Positions 45,828 to 56,275 of a stretch of DNA of 64,000 nt are shown here, one piece after another. Numbering within the stretch: position 1 is the stretch's first letter; each line of letters starts with the position of its first letter. A program made the translations under genes and the position numbers. The notes under the pieces are model-generated. The model was not told the origin of the DNA, did no database searches, and saw nothing but the letters and a program-made list of their open reading frames with translations. The stretch is taken from positions 678,651 through 742,650 of the forward strand of contig WELA01006130.1 in NCBI GenBank assembly GCA_009602735.1. The letters are read 5' to 3'. The stretch is from Mesotaenium endlicherianum. Its lineage: Eukaryota; Streptophyta; Zygnematophyceae; Zygnematales; Mesotaeniaceae.

Positions 45828-46541
45828 TGTAATGAATCGGGTATATTAGTGGATATAATATTCATTTAAATATAATAATTAATTAAGTTCAGCCTGCTGA
45901 ACTTTAGTTAATAGTCAGTCTGCTGGACTTTACATAATTATCAGTTTAATGACTCAGTCGAAAGCAGCAGGCTGAAAGTCCATATAAGTCAGCTACCTGA
46001 CACATTCTTTGACAGCATTCCGTACTCGGTAGTAGCGAACTGCCTTGATATGCATCTAAGTGCGATACGCTAGATGAATAGCCAGATGACATCCCTATGA
46101 TGGATGGCTATTCGGGATGATGGGAGATGGCGGTGGATTTGGTTAACCGAGGTCCTACCAACGTGGTTAACTCCCGGGTAGGCGGTGCCATCGCACTGAC
46201 CGTTGAACAGTAAACTCATTCCATGTACATATGCTAGGCATTGCCCTCGAGTTCGGCATTCGGAAACGAGGCCAACTCTCTTGTAAAGCTTACTGAGAGA
46301 GATCTGAATCCAAGGCGAGAAGCCATTGACACGCACTGTCTTCTAACCTTGCTTATGTATGAGTTTACTGATTTGCATTATTGATGCTAGTTTACTCTCA
46401 TTTGACTGACGAGTATTATTCACTGCTAGTGCGCTGTCCTGTTGCCGAAAACAATTAACGGAAAATACCATAAAGATTACTTGCTGATATAAAGATCTTT
46501 ATTAATTGTTAACTGCCTATTTGGTTAGTCGATTCATTTCA
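45828..46541 (+). repeat. 5' LTR of B1
   Basis: TGTAATGAATC...GATTCATTTCA, 714 bp. TATAAAG at about 46488 lies 50 bp before the LTR end, so R and U5 would be short. Confidence 0.9.
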
Positions 46542-46542
46542 G

Positions 46543-46555
46543 TGGTATCGGAGCA
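46543..46555 (+). other. Primer binding site of B1
   Basis: TGGTATCGGAGCA one base after the LTR; one mismatch to the initiator-Met tRNA type TGGTATCAGAGC. Confidence 0.8.
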
Positions 46556-46575
46556 GTTATCACAGTCTTCTTTGT

Positions 46576-48054
46576 ATGGTAAGGACAAGGTCTCAAACTA
46601 GCAACTCCCGAGACATGGAGAACCAGGATAACGAGAATGTCGAAAGCCAGGCGGAAAGCCATGTAGCGGGAAACCGTACCTATTCGGAAGCAGTAGCGGA
46701 TACTGCAGCTAGGGAGGCTGCAGATGAGGCAGCTGCTATTGCCTCAGTCGCAGCTCAGCAAGCTGAGGAGGAGATAGCCAGACTAGAAGCTGAACAAGTA
46801 GCAAAGGCCGCTGAAGATATACAAAGGAGGGAAGGACAGCCAGCTGACGAGCGCACTGTTGAAGAACTTATGGCATCAAGGGCCAATGTTCTGAACCCAC
46901 CTCCTGCCGTACAACTCAATGTACCCCTAGGTCAAATACGTGACCGGCTGAATGCGGCAGGAATTGCTGCTGCAGGAGCAAGAGGGATTGTTGAGGACAC
47001 TACTCAGCGAGTAGATGCCAATGCTGCTGCTGCATTTGCTAATCTACCACCCCAAAATGTAGACTTGGGAGCATTGTTCGTTCAGATGCAGTCGCAAATG
47101 GCGACCATGTATCAGTCCCAGCAGGAGGACAAAAGAATCATAATGTCCCTACTCCGGGACAGAGACCAACTGGGGTCTCACACCACTAGTGGTGGTGGCC
47201 GAGGGCCTAGTAAGCCCAAGCCGAAACCTCCCCAGGACTATGATCCTGAGGGAAACAGAAAATATTACCTGATCAAGTTTCTCGCGGATGTTGAGCAGTG
47301 GCTGGAGAACTACCCAGAACTGCAAGATTACGAGAAGGTCAGGCACACCGGTGCGCTACTGAAAGGCAGTGCCGCAGACTGGTGGCTTTACTGGAAGGAA
47401 GAGCGTAAGGCTCGGCAACTCGGTGACCCTACGTGGGTAGAGTTTGTCGAGAAGTTGCATGAGAAGTTTGATGTCATCAACCAGCAGGAGAAAGCTATCT
47501 ATGCGATGATCTCCCTGACACTGAAGCAGACCACTTCAGTTGCTGAGTTTGCTCAAAAGTTCCAAGAGAACAAAATGAAGCAGCCTGATTTACCAGAACG
47601 GTATAGGATAGCATACTTCAGGTATGGCCTGAAATCCGAGGTCTCTGGTCATTTTGCTGAGAAAAAGTATGAGAAACTGGCTGACTTGATCCAGGATGCT
47701 GACGCCTGGGATCAGCAGCAGTTCAATCACAAGCGCCAGAGTAACGCTTTGGTGTCTAAGATTGTCAAAAAGCCCCACGGTTCCTACAATGCAGTTGAAG
47801 GAGACCAGGCTGAGGATAATCAGGGTGATGAATATGAGTATGAGTACAATGCTATTCAGTCTAGAGGTAGAGGTGGTCCCTCTCGAGGTGGCTATGGAAG
47901 GGGTGGTGGTAGGACTAAGCCGAGACCAGCCTCAGCAAAATCTACTTGCTACCATTGTCAGCAGAAAGGCCACTACAGAGAACAGTGTCCGGTCAAGCAC
48001 CTGCCTAAGGTCGAGAGAAAAGACCAGCCTTTAAAAGACAGCAACAGTCAGTAA
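46576..48054 (+). CDS. gag: gag (capsid-nucleocapsid), B1
   Basis: 492 codons, intact. The N-terminal 100 residues are Ala/Glu/Gln-rich and probably helical. A retrotransposon gag-like domain lies at about residues 220-370 ([47 protein letters not shown]). An RGG box ([18 protein letters not shown]) and one CCHC zinc knuckle [14 protein letters not shown] (residues 458-471) bind the RNA. ATG at 46576 is the first after the primer site and is shared with the copy at 38527. The last codons overlap pol, which is read in the -1 frame from a slippery site at 48030. Confidence 0.92.
   Translation: MVRTRSQTSNSRDMENQDNENVESQAESHVAGNRTYSEAVADTAAREAADEAAAIASVAAQQAEEEIARLEAEQVAKAAEDIQRREGQPADERTVEELMASRANVLNPPPAVQLNVPLGQIRDRLNAAGIAAAGARGIVEDTTQRVDANAAAAFANLPPQNVDLGALFVQMQSQMATMYQSQQEDKRIIMSLLRDRDQLGSHTTSGGGRGPSKPKPKPPQDYDPEGNRKYYLIKFLADVEQWLENYPELQDYEKVRHTGALLKGSAADWWLYWKEERKARQLGDPTWVEFVEKLHEKFDVINQQEKAIYAMISLTLKQTTSVAEFAQKFQENKMKQPDLPERYRIAYFRYGLKSEVSGHFAEKKYEKLADLIQDADAWDQQQFNHKRQSNALVSKIVKKPHGSYNAVEGDQAEDNQGDEYEYEYNAIQSRGRGGPSRGGYGRGGGRTKPRPASAKSTCYHCQQKGHYREQCPVKHLPKVERKDQPLKDSNSQ
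48030..48036 (+). promoter_or_regulatory. -1 ribosomal frameshift heptamer TTTAAAA
   Basis: In gag phase it reads T TTA AAA, the canonical X XXY YYZ form, 15 bases before the gag stop. Pol lies in exactly the -1 frame, open through this point. The older copy B2 keeps TTTAAAA at 44646. No downstream stimulating structure was checked. Confidence 0.7.
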
Positions 48055-50993
48055 TCCAGTCTACTGACTGTGAGGATGCTAGAGATAGTGAGTCGTCACT
48101 AGCTGCCCTCGTAGCAGGTATTATGGGTCCTGCTGAACTGGATTCACTATGCATGCCTGACAAACAGATAAAGGAGACCATCAGTAATATAGACGTCCAG
48201 AGAGTGCACACTCTGGATGCTCTTGTTCCACCTGATGTCCAACATTTCTTTGTTACGTCAGGAGAACAATGCGAAAGTCGGGAAAAGACAGTCCCCCCTA
48301 TCCTACTGCATTGCATGATTGCAAGTAGGAAGGTGAGGGCATTTGTTGACGGAGGGGCGTCACATACTTTTATCCACAAGGACTTAGTTAAGCGGCTAAG
48401 GCTGCCTACTGTCACCCAAGGGAATAGAAAAATATTCCTTGGAGATGCCTCAAGTATCCCGGGAGGAGTTATAACCAAGCCTATTGAGGTCCAGTTAGGT
48501 TCTGGCATTGCAGTTCTAACTGAAACGCTTACATTTGAGGTACTCAACACTGGCTTTTATGATCTCGTGCTAGGCAGGTCCTGGCTTAATAGACATCAAG
48601 CTGAAGTGTGTTGGAGCAGAGGTACAGTTAAAGTGAGAGGAGCCAGTGATGGGCAGACTGACTTGGCACCCACCAGTGCTCTTCCTCTTGTCCTGTGTGG
48701 ATGGCAAATGAAGGAAAAGAAGAGGCTTCCAGAAGGATGCAAGTTGCTGAATGCAATGGAGTTCGTCAAAAGCTGGAACCAGAAGGAAGACAGAATGTTC
48801 TGTCTGCTGCTAAGAGAGGTACCTCCTCAACCTGAAGAAGTGGTTGAGAAAAAGGTAAGCCCTCCGGAGCACCCTACTGCTGCAAAAATTGTTGCTCAGT
48901 ACACTGATGTGTTTAACATGCCTCCAGGACTACCCCCTAAAAGGGAAGTAGATCATAGGATTGATCTATTACCTGGTAGCCAGCCACCCTGGCAACGCAC
49001 TTATGGCTTGTCTTATTTGGAGAGCGAGGAGTTGAAAACACAGATTGCAGAGCTGGAGGAAAATGGTTACATTTCTCCCAGTAAATCACCGTACGGCGCA
49101 CCTATCCTATTTGTTAAGAAAAAGGATGGCAGTATGCGGATGTGTGTGGATTACAGAGCCCTGAACAGAATTACAGTAAAGAACAAGTATGCTTTACCCA
49201 GAATCGAGGACTTGCTTGATACCCTGTCTGGCGCTAAGGTGTTCAGTAAGATAGATCTCAAGAGTGGTTATCATCAAATCAGAATTGCTGAGGGGGATGA
49301 ACACAAGACTGCTTTCCGCACACGTTATGGACACTATGAGTTCAACGTGATGCCATTTGGACTGACTAATGCTCCTGCTACCTTTATGGGTGCTATGAAT
49401 GACATTTTCAGACCTTATTTGGATAAGTTTGTGCAAGTTTTCCTGGATGATATTTTAATTTTCTCTAAAGATGAAGCTCAGCACACTGAACACTTAAAGA
49501 AAGTGCTGGACACTCTGCGGAAAAATCACTTGTATGCTAAAATGAGCAAGTGTGATTTCTTTAAGGAAAGTATTGAATTCTTAGGCCACGTTGTCAGTAA
49601 AGAGGGCATCAGTGTGGATCCTAAGAAAGTCCAGACCATAAGGGACTGGCCAGTACCACAGTCTGTCTCTGAAGTTAGATCCTTCCTCGGGTTGGCTAAC
49701 TACTATAGGAGATTTATTGAGAATTATTCCACAAAGGCCAGTAAACTGACTGACCTTACTAAGAAAGACATCGGGTATGTGTGGGGGGAAGAGCAGCAGG
49801 CTGCCTTCCAGACCCTTAAAGATGCCCTTTGTTCTGCCCCAGTGCTAGCCGTGTATGACCCCAGCAAACCGGTGCAGGTGGTTACTGATGCCTCTGATTT
49901 TGCCATGGGTGCTATTTTGTTGCAGCCTGCTGACAAAACCACAAAGGATGGTAAGGTACGGCAGGAGTGGCATCCTGTGTTGTATGAGTCTATGAAATTT
50001 AATCCAGCGGAGATTAATTACTCAGTGCATGATAAAGAGCTGCTAGCTATCATTCATGTACTCAAACAGTGGAGAGCATACTTACATGGTAAAGCTTTTA
50101 AGGTGATTACAGATCATCTAGCTCTGACCCACTTTCAGAAGAAGTCCAAGCTGTCGAGGAGGGAGAACCGCTGGAGCCAGATGCTGGAGCAGTTCCAAGT
50201 CCAGATCGACTACAAACCAGGGAAGTTGAATCCTGCTGATGCACTCTCTAGAAGACCTGACTTGCAAGAAAGGAACTTTAGTCAGCATGCTGTAGATAAA
50301 GTCCTGTGTGCACTCACTTCACTAAAGGTGAAAAAGTCCTTCCTTGAACAACTTAGGAAAGCCTACCTTTCTGACCCAACATTTGAGCCCAGCCCCACTA
50401 CTGGTGTGTGTCGTGCTACTGCACTCGGGTATAAGCTCAAGGGAGGGGTCTGGGTGACTGAAACCACTTCAGGCAGGCTGAAGCTGGTCATTCCTAATAA
50501 CTTGGAAATAAGGTCTCTCTTACTGAGTCAAGCTCATGACAGTCTCCTGGGTGGACATTTGGGGCAGGCCAAAACTGTTGGCAAACTGGCAAAACATTAT
50601 CATTGGGAGGGGTTACCCCGAGAGGTCTTAAAATATGTCAAGTCCTGTGACCAGTGTCAGAGAAATAAGTCTCAACACACACCACCCGGAGGTCTCTTGC
50701 AACCGCTGCCCATCCCAGCTGGACGCTGGGAAACTATATCCATGGACTGGGTGGTCTCACTACGAAGAACTGCCAACGGGCATGATTCAATACTGGTAGT
50801 CGTGGATAAACTGACAAACATGGTCATTTTAATCCCCACAACTGTCAAAGTGACTGCACTTGAAACAGCGAGACAGTTTTACAACCATGTAGTATGCCAA
50901 CATGGGCTCCCTTCTAATATCATCTCAGACAGAGACTCAAAATTCACCTCTAAGTTCTGGAGAGCTTTAATGGGGTTAATGGGAGTCAAATAA
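48037..50993 (+). CDS. pol: pol (protease, RT, RNase H, start of integrase), B1
   Basis: Open in the -1 frame relative to gag. The first ATG in this frame is 48123, but entry by frameshift at 48030 is more likely. Protease: [11 protein letters not shown] (DGG in place of DTG or DSG, shared with B2). [25 protein letters not shown], and FLDDILIFS at about 49440, with catalytic residues intact. RNase [50 protein letters not shown]. Integrase: H2C2 ([23 protein letters not shown]), first Asp in MDWVVSL, second in ISDRDSKF. The frame ends at a TAA at 50991 where related copies have CAA, so the Glu of the triad is cut off. Confidence 0.92.
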
Positions 50994-51779
50994 CTGCTCA
51001 GCACGGCAAACCACCCTCAGACTGATGGGCAGACTGAAAGAACTAACCGAGTTCTGCAAGAGGTGCTGAGAGCATATATTAACCAAAAACAAGATAATTG
51101 GGATGACCTGTTGCCTCAAATTCAGTTTGCGGTCAACAGTGCGGTGCACGCGTCAACGGGCAAAACTCCTTTTGAACTCAGCCTGGGTAGAGTCCCTAAG
51201 TCTCCTCTAGATGTGCTAGGGGAATCTTTAACTCACCCTGAAGGGATTGACAACCCGGTCTCCCTCCAGTTAACTCAGGAGTTTGCTGACACCCTGTCAG
51301 AAGTCCAACAAAACTTGCACACGGCCCAAGAAAACCAACAAAAATACGCTAATCAACACCGTCGTGAACTGACATTTTCCAAGGAGGATTTAGTCATACT
51401 GCATTCTCAGCACCTGTACCTCCCTGGTGTGGTCAAGAAAAAGCTTGGCCCTGTCTGGGTCGGTCCATATTCGGTGGTCCGTCGTGTCGGTCAGAATGCT
51501 TACAAACTGAACATGTCAGCTGAATACAAGGGGCACCCGGTCTTTAATGTCTCCTTCCTGGAACCATACATCGAAGGTGATACACCGTTCACAGGTCGGT
51601 TCCCTGTCCAACCGGGACCGGTCCCCGCTGTCCGGGACGGCGACCCTGAGGAATATGAGGTCGATGAGATTTTAGACGCTCGCTCGGTCCGTCGATCGTC
51701 TAAATATGTCATGAAATACCTCATTCGATGGAAGGGTTACGATGCCTCTGGGGACACTTGGGAATTTAAGGACACTTGA
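50994..51779 (+). pseudogene. Integrase end and chromodomain, beyond the nonsense codon (B1)
   Basis: Same frame as pol. The catalytic Glu is in DGQTERTNRVLQE, followed by the C-terminal domain (DLVILHSQHLYLPGVVKKKL, HPVFNVSFLEPYI) and a chromodomain (YEVDEILDARSVRRSSKYVM, IRWKGYDASGDTWEF). A chromodomain binds methylated histone tails and can steer integration to silent chromatin. The tail after FKDT is shifted compared with the copy at 33860-33930, which ends about 20 residues later. Confidence 0.88.
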
Positions 51780-51888
51780 CCAATGCCAAAGGGGCGTTGA
51801 CACGGTTCCACCTTCGGGCCGCTGGAGTCCCTCCATAACTGTCATTTCAGTTGACACGGGAAGGTGATAGGCGGTTCTGTCTCCATTT

Positions 51889-51900
51889 AAGTTGGAGGGG
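51889..51900 (+). other. Internal polypurine-like motif, start of ORF3 module (B1)
   Basis: AAGTTGGAGGGG, like the true tract at 54004. Up to here the sequence matches the 34-kb copy closely; after it they are unrelated at the DNA level until the 3' hairpin. Confidence 0.6.
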
Positions 51901-52226
51901 AAAATATATGACAGTAGTGAGGAGAGCGATAAAAGAACAGTTACGTGAATCCTAAGTGTCAACATAGTGACAGAGGGGACAGCCTGGCCCACATAAAGCA
52001 CCTTGAGCTGAAGGAAAAAGGGCCTCGCATAACACTACATCACTTAACTCACCCTAAAACACACTCATACGTTTATGTGTAGCGCATCGCAACTACGTCA
52101 ACTTTTAGCAATCATCCTGTAAGGTAAACAGCAGCGAAGCCACTATACTAATACTAACATACTTCCTGCAATCCCTATGACAAAGGTCCATATCCTACTA
52201 ACTTGTGCCCTGGTTACATGTGCAGG
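51901..52226 (+). other. ORF3 leader with possible splice acceptor
   Basis: No ORF. TACTAAC at 52196-52202 fits a branch point and TTACATGTGCAG ends with AG at 52225, one base before the ORF3 ATG. All four ORF3 copies have an AG directly before the ATG, which suggests expression from a spliced subgenomic RNA. Confidence 0.4.
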
Positions 52227-53882
52227 ATGGCGCCCACCACACAAAAGGAGGACAGAAAGCGCAAGGCAGAAGAAGCCAGGAGGACAATGGAGCAATACCA
52301 GAAGGAGCTGGCGGCGACGTCCCTCACCAGGAGAGAACAAGAAAGGGTCCGCAAACAACAAGAGGCGGCAGAAGAGGCACAGAGGAAGAAGGATCAGGAA
52401 GCGGAAAACCTCAGGAAGGCTGAGGAGGAGAGACAGAAGAAACAGCAAGAAGAAGCGGCAGCGGCAGAAGAGGAGAAAAGAAAAAAGATTGAAGCGGACA
52501 GACAGAAGAGCTTGGCCACTTACAGGTATACTGTGGTGGGTGGCCAAAACTTCGATAACCTGAAGGAAGCATTGCTGGCAGCCCAGGAGATCAACAGGCT
52601 GGAACAGACAACACTGCTACAGAAGGAAGGAGCTACAGCACTGGACAGGTACATCGAGACACACACCGGCGTGGTCCTTTACGAAGATTATGCTAAGATG
52701 GTGGGCTATACAGCAGAGCAGGCCCGGTATCTCGCAGATGATTCAGAGGACAAGCCGGTCCCCATACCGGGAATAGTGGGAGATCAGAGACTCATCCGGA
52801 TGGTGAGCATGCGGCCCGATAGCTTTAAGGATACGGTATTCTACCTCACACTCCTGCCAGCTTACAATGAAGTTGAGAGAAGGAGCTGGGAGTACTTGGC
52901 CAGGGAAGCAGGACAGCAGATGTTCTCTCCCCACTGGTTCCCGTGTAAACTGAGGAAGGCTGAGCACGGACCCCAGTACTACCAGCAGCCAACAGACTGG
53001 AGGTGGATGACCGTCACAAATAAGAAGCAGGAGTGTGACCGAGCCCAACCGGATGACTTCCACTATGGCCTAGACGGCTATCTCATCCTACCACCTCACA
53101 TTGCCCCTTGGGACCCCAGGCTGAATGGATGCCTGAGCAATATGAATGCAGAGACCAAGGAACATAGGAGGAGGGGAAGAGAGTACTTCTCTAAGGGAAA
53201 GCATGCCTTTGTCAAATGGGCAAAGAATGCAGGCCGGATAGATATCAGTAGGCTGAAGGCCAAGCAACCTCCAGCGCGCCCTAAGAAAGGGAGGTCGGTA
53301 GACTACTCCATGTCTACTAGGGAGCAGGACGACTTAGTGGACGAGACCCCTACTCTCTCCGAGGAGGAGGATGAGGAGGATGAGGAAGAAGAACAAGGCA
53401 GAGGAGAAGCATCAGCAGCAGGTACTCAGGATACCCAGGGACAGGCAGTGGCACTTCCTAAAGAACCACGATCAGGTGTTTGGAATGTGATCCCCGTTAT
53501 GGCGACAACTGGACCCCGCGCTCGCTCCCCCAGCCCACCTGCCCAAGCAGGGGAAGAAGCTGATCTGACTGTACTGGGCAACAGACACAGATAGAAATCC
53601 CCAAAGGACAGGGGTGCCAGAAGAGGGACACGCGGGTGGGTCAGAGGTATGCCAGCCTCCCCCTCCGCTCAGGGGCATGTACCTCTAGCCAATGTATTTC
53701 AGCATCCTACTGGAATGCCTGTCTATGTGGGAATCAACATCCAAGTGGTTGAAGAGCAGGCCACCATCCTCCGTTCTCCTCGAGGGCCAACTTTAGAGCA
53801 AACAGGGTTCTTTAGAAGGCCAGCTGACAGACCTCAAGGGCTGTCCAGATCTAGGTCCAGATCTCCGTCTCCTGACCCTTAA
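52227..53882 (+). CDS. Family B ORF3, type II, one internal stop (B1)
   Basis: ATG at 52227 (MAPTTQKEDRKRKAEEARRT), chosen because all copies align there. About the first 100 residues are Lys/Arg/Glu/Gln-rich coiled coil. The conserved part is ATYRYTVVGGQNFDNLKEAL, YEDYAKMVGYT, PGIVGDQRLIRMVSM, NEVERRSWEYLARE, PHWFPCKLRK, TDWRWMTV, LPPHIAPWDPRLNG, EYFSKGKHAFVKWA. An acidic run (SEEEDEEDEEEEQ) follows, then a TAG at 53592, and the same frame continues to RSRSRSPSPDP at 53882. Three of the four copies lack intact frames, yet the conserved blocks persist, which implies past selection. No known domain, signal peptide or membrane segment recognised. Confidence 0.82.
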
Positions 53883-53981
53883 GCCCCAGGAACAACCCCT
53901 TAAGGTGACACGCTGAAGAGGCAGTCAGTAAGGGAGGCTGGTCAGGTTCAGTTCCCTTATTTAAAATTTCTGCAGTTTAAT

Positions 53982-54014
53982 GTTGTCGAGGCGACAACAA
54001 GTTAAGTTGGAGGG
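53982..54014 (+). promoter_or_regulatory. Conserved hairpin and polypurine tract (B1)
   Basis: GTTGTCGAGGCGACAAC (53982-53998), then AAGTTGGAGGG (54004-54014), two bases before the 3' LTR. Confidence 0.7.
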
Positions 54015-54016
54015 AT

Positions 54017-54729
54017 TGTAATGAATCAGTATATTAGTGGATATAATATTCATTTAAATATAATAGTTAATTAAGTTCAGCCTGCTGAACTTTAGTTAAT
54101 AGTCAGTCTGCTGGACTTTACATAATTATCAGTTTAATGACTCAGTCGAAAGCAGCAGGCTGAAAGTCCATATAAGTCAGCTGCCTGACACATTCTTTGA
54201 CAGCATTCCGTACTCGGTAGTAGTGAACTGCCTTGATATGCATCTAAGTGCAATACGCTAGATGAATAGCCAGATGACATCCCTATGATGAATGGCTATT
54301 CGGGATGGTGGGAGATGGCGGTGGATTTGGTTAACCGAGGTCCTACCAACGTGGTTAACTCCCGGGTAGGCGGTGCCATCGCACTGACCGTTGAACAGTA
54401 AACTCATTCCATGTACATATGCTAGGCATTGCTCTCGAGTTCGGCATTCGGAAACGAGGCCAACTCTCTTGTACAGCTTACTGAGAGAGATCTGAATCCA
54501 AGGCGAGAAGCCATTGACACGCACTGTCTTCTAACCTTGCTTATGTATGAGTTTACTGATTTGCATTATTGATGCTAGTTTACTCTCATTTGACTGACAA
54601 GTATTATGCACTGCTAGTGCGCTGTCCTTTTGCCGAAAACAATTAACGGAAAATACCATAAAGATTACTTGCTGATATAAAGATCTTTATTAATTGTTAA
54701 TCGCCTCTTTGGTAAGTCAATTCATTTCA
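54017..54729 (+). repeat. 3' LTR of B1
   Basis: 713 bp, TGTAATGAATC...ATTCATTTCA, followed by the target duplication ACTTG. Confidence 0.9.
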
Positions 54730-54734
54730 ACTTG

Positions 54735-55138
54735 CTTGATACCTTGTCTGGTGCTAAAGTGTTCAGTAAAATAAATCTCAAAAGTGGGTATCATCAAATC
54801 AGAATTGCTGAGGGGGGTGAACACAAGACTGCGTTCCGCACACGTTATGGACACTAAGAGTTTAATGTAATGCCATTTGGACTGACTAATGCCCCTGCAA
54901 CCTTCATGGGTGCTATGAATGACATTTTTAGGCCTTACTTGGATAAGGTTGTGCAAGTCTTCTTGGATGAATTTTTTTTTCCTTCTAAAGGCCACTGCAT
55001 GTTGAGCACTTGAAGACAGTAATGGACACTATAAGAAAGAGTCAGTTATATGCTAGAATGAGCAAGTATGATTTTTTTAAGGGGAGTATTGAACTCTTTG
55101 GACACGTTGTCAATCAGAAAGGCATCAGTGTGGATCCT
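54735..55138 (+). pseudogene. RT fragment of older B2 element, continued
   Basis: Resumes at [20 protein letters not shown] right after the B1 insertion. Motif A reads KINL, so the catalytic Asp is replaced. [18 protein letters not shown] follows, and the YxDD box has decayed (FLDEFFFP). It ends at GISVDP, cut by the terminal repeat of the D element. The rest of pol, if present, lies beyond the window. Confidence 0.8.
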
Positions 55139-55274
55139 GTCGTGCGTTAAGAGATCGGGTGCGTCTTGTCGGCATAAGCAACACACAATAGACAAGCAGG
55201 CTTTGCTGCAATGAAGTCTATAATGCAAATGGCTTTATAGCAAAAAAGGGAGTCAAGCGTCAAATGTTTTAATT
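55139..55274 (-). repeat. Terminal direct repeat R1 of D element, 136 bp
   Basis: TGTCGTGCGTTAAGAG...AATGTTTTAATT in plus-strand reading. It differs from the copy at 56276-56412 by about one base, while the R pair at 12.4/13.6 kb differs at roughly a dozen. Confidence 0.8.
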
Positions 55275-56275
55275 AAGGGGAGTGTACTCTCCAGAGTGAG
55301 CACCTCAAGACTGTAATCTGGTAGGAAAACAACTAATGAAGTATGGCCCAAAAGATCACTGGAAGCACATCATGATCTTCAGAATAGTCCTATGGCAAGG
55401 GTTTAAGCTGTGACTTTGCTCACCACTTGTGAAGTTCTTCAAGTGACTGGAAGCCTGGAGGGCTTGCTCTTCACAAGAGAGTAACTAAGTGGTCCTGAAA
55501 ACACAAAAGATAAAAGTGTAAGCTTTACTGATAATCTCTGTTACTTACACCTGGCATAATGGACTTCTAAAAGATGTCTCTTCTAGGGACATCTCTAGTA
55601 TTTATACTCCTGGAAATCCGGCGGGGTACGCGGCGGATCCAATGCATGTAGTTACTCTAGGAGGCTCTCCTATGCCCACTAATGTGTACAAGGCATGTAC
55701 TAGCACTCCTATAGGCTAAGCATAACTCAAACCAATCAAAGCAAGGTGCGTAGGATATGCTACGTGTCCCTCATTGGCCGAGCTTACCTTGGGTGATTCT
55801 ACCTAGATAGCGCCTCAAAAGTGGATCTGAAAATTGAGGAAGCTTCCTTTAGGAGTAGGTGATGCAATCACTAAGTTATAGCCTCAATGGTGCACATATA
55901 CTATGGAAATGCAAAGCTTATGTAGGCTAAGGGGCTCGCGGATTTGTACGCACAAGCTAGGGGTTCTAGGGGGTCACGAATAGGCAAGAATGTGCACATT
56001 GAAACACAAATTGCCCTTTGGTGAGGATCCGCTAGGGGCCGGTAGGTGACGCGAACTAGATCGCTCATATCTCGCGCGATATGTGACCAAATGACGCGAA
56101 CCCGGTGCCATTCGGAAGGTGACTTGACGCGCTACACTTTGGTGACTTGGAAATTGAGAAAAGGTCAACGTATGGATGCGTAAAGTCTATGCAAAGTCGG
56201 CCTTCCTAGGTTGATGGTTCACACATGTGGAGCTCGGTTTCGTGTGGCAACCTCGAATCAATAAATCATGACAGT
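55275..56275 (-). other. Non-coding core (M) between terminal repeats
   Basis: About 1 kb, homologous to 12564-13551. No supported ORF. Probably part of the long terminal region of the element. Confidence 0.6.

Larger units (their letters stand above)
45828..54729 (+). mobile_element. Nearly complete family B retrotransposon (B1), 8.9 kb
   Basis: Both LTRs (714 and 713 bp, about 2% different by eye), primer site, gag, pol, ORF3, hairpin and purine tract are present. It is flanked by the 5-bp target duplication ACTTG (45823-45827, 54730-54734). It interrupts RT of an older B copy: LSRIEDL continues as [10 protein letters not shown] after 54729. Damage is light: one stop in integrase, a frameshift at the chromodomain end and one stop in ORF3. 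Confidence 0.92.

Noticed and set aside
52227-53882. ORF3 as a retroviral envelope
   Set aside because: It has the env position but no signal peptide, transmembrane helix or cleavage site; the N-terminus is a charged coiled coil.
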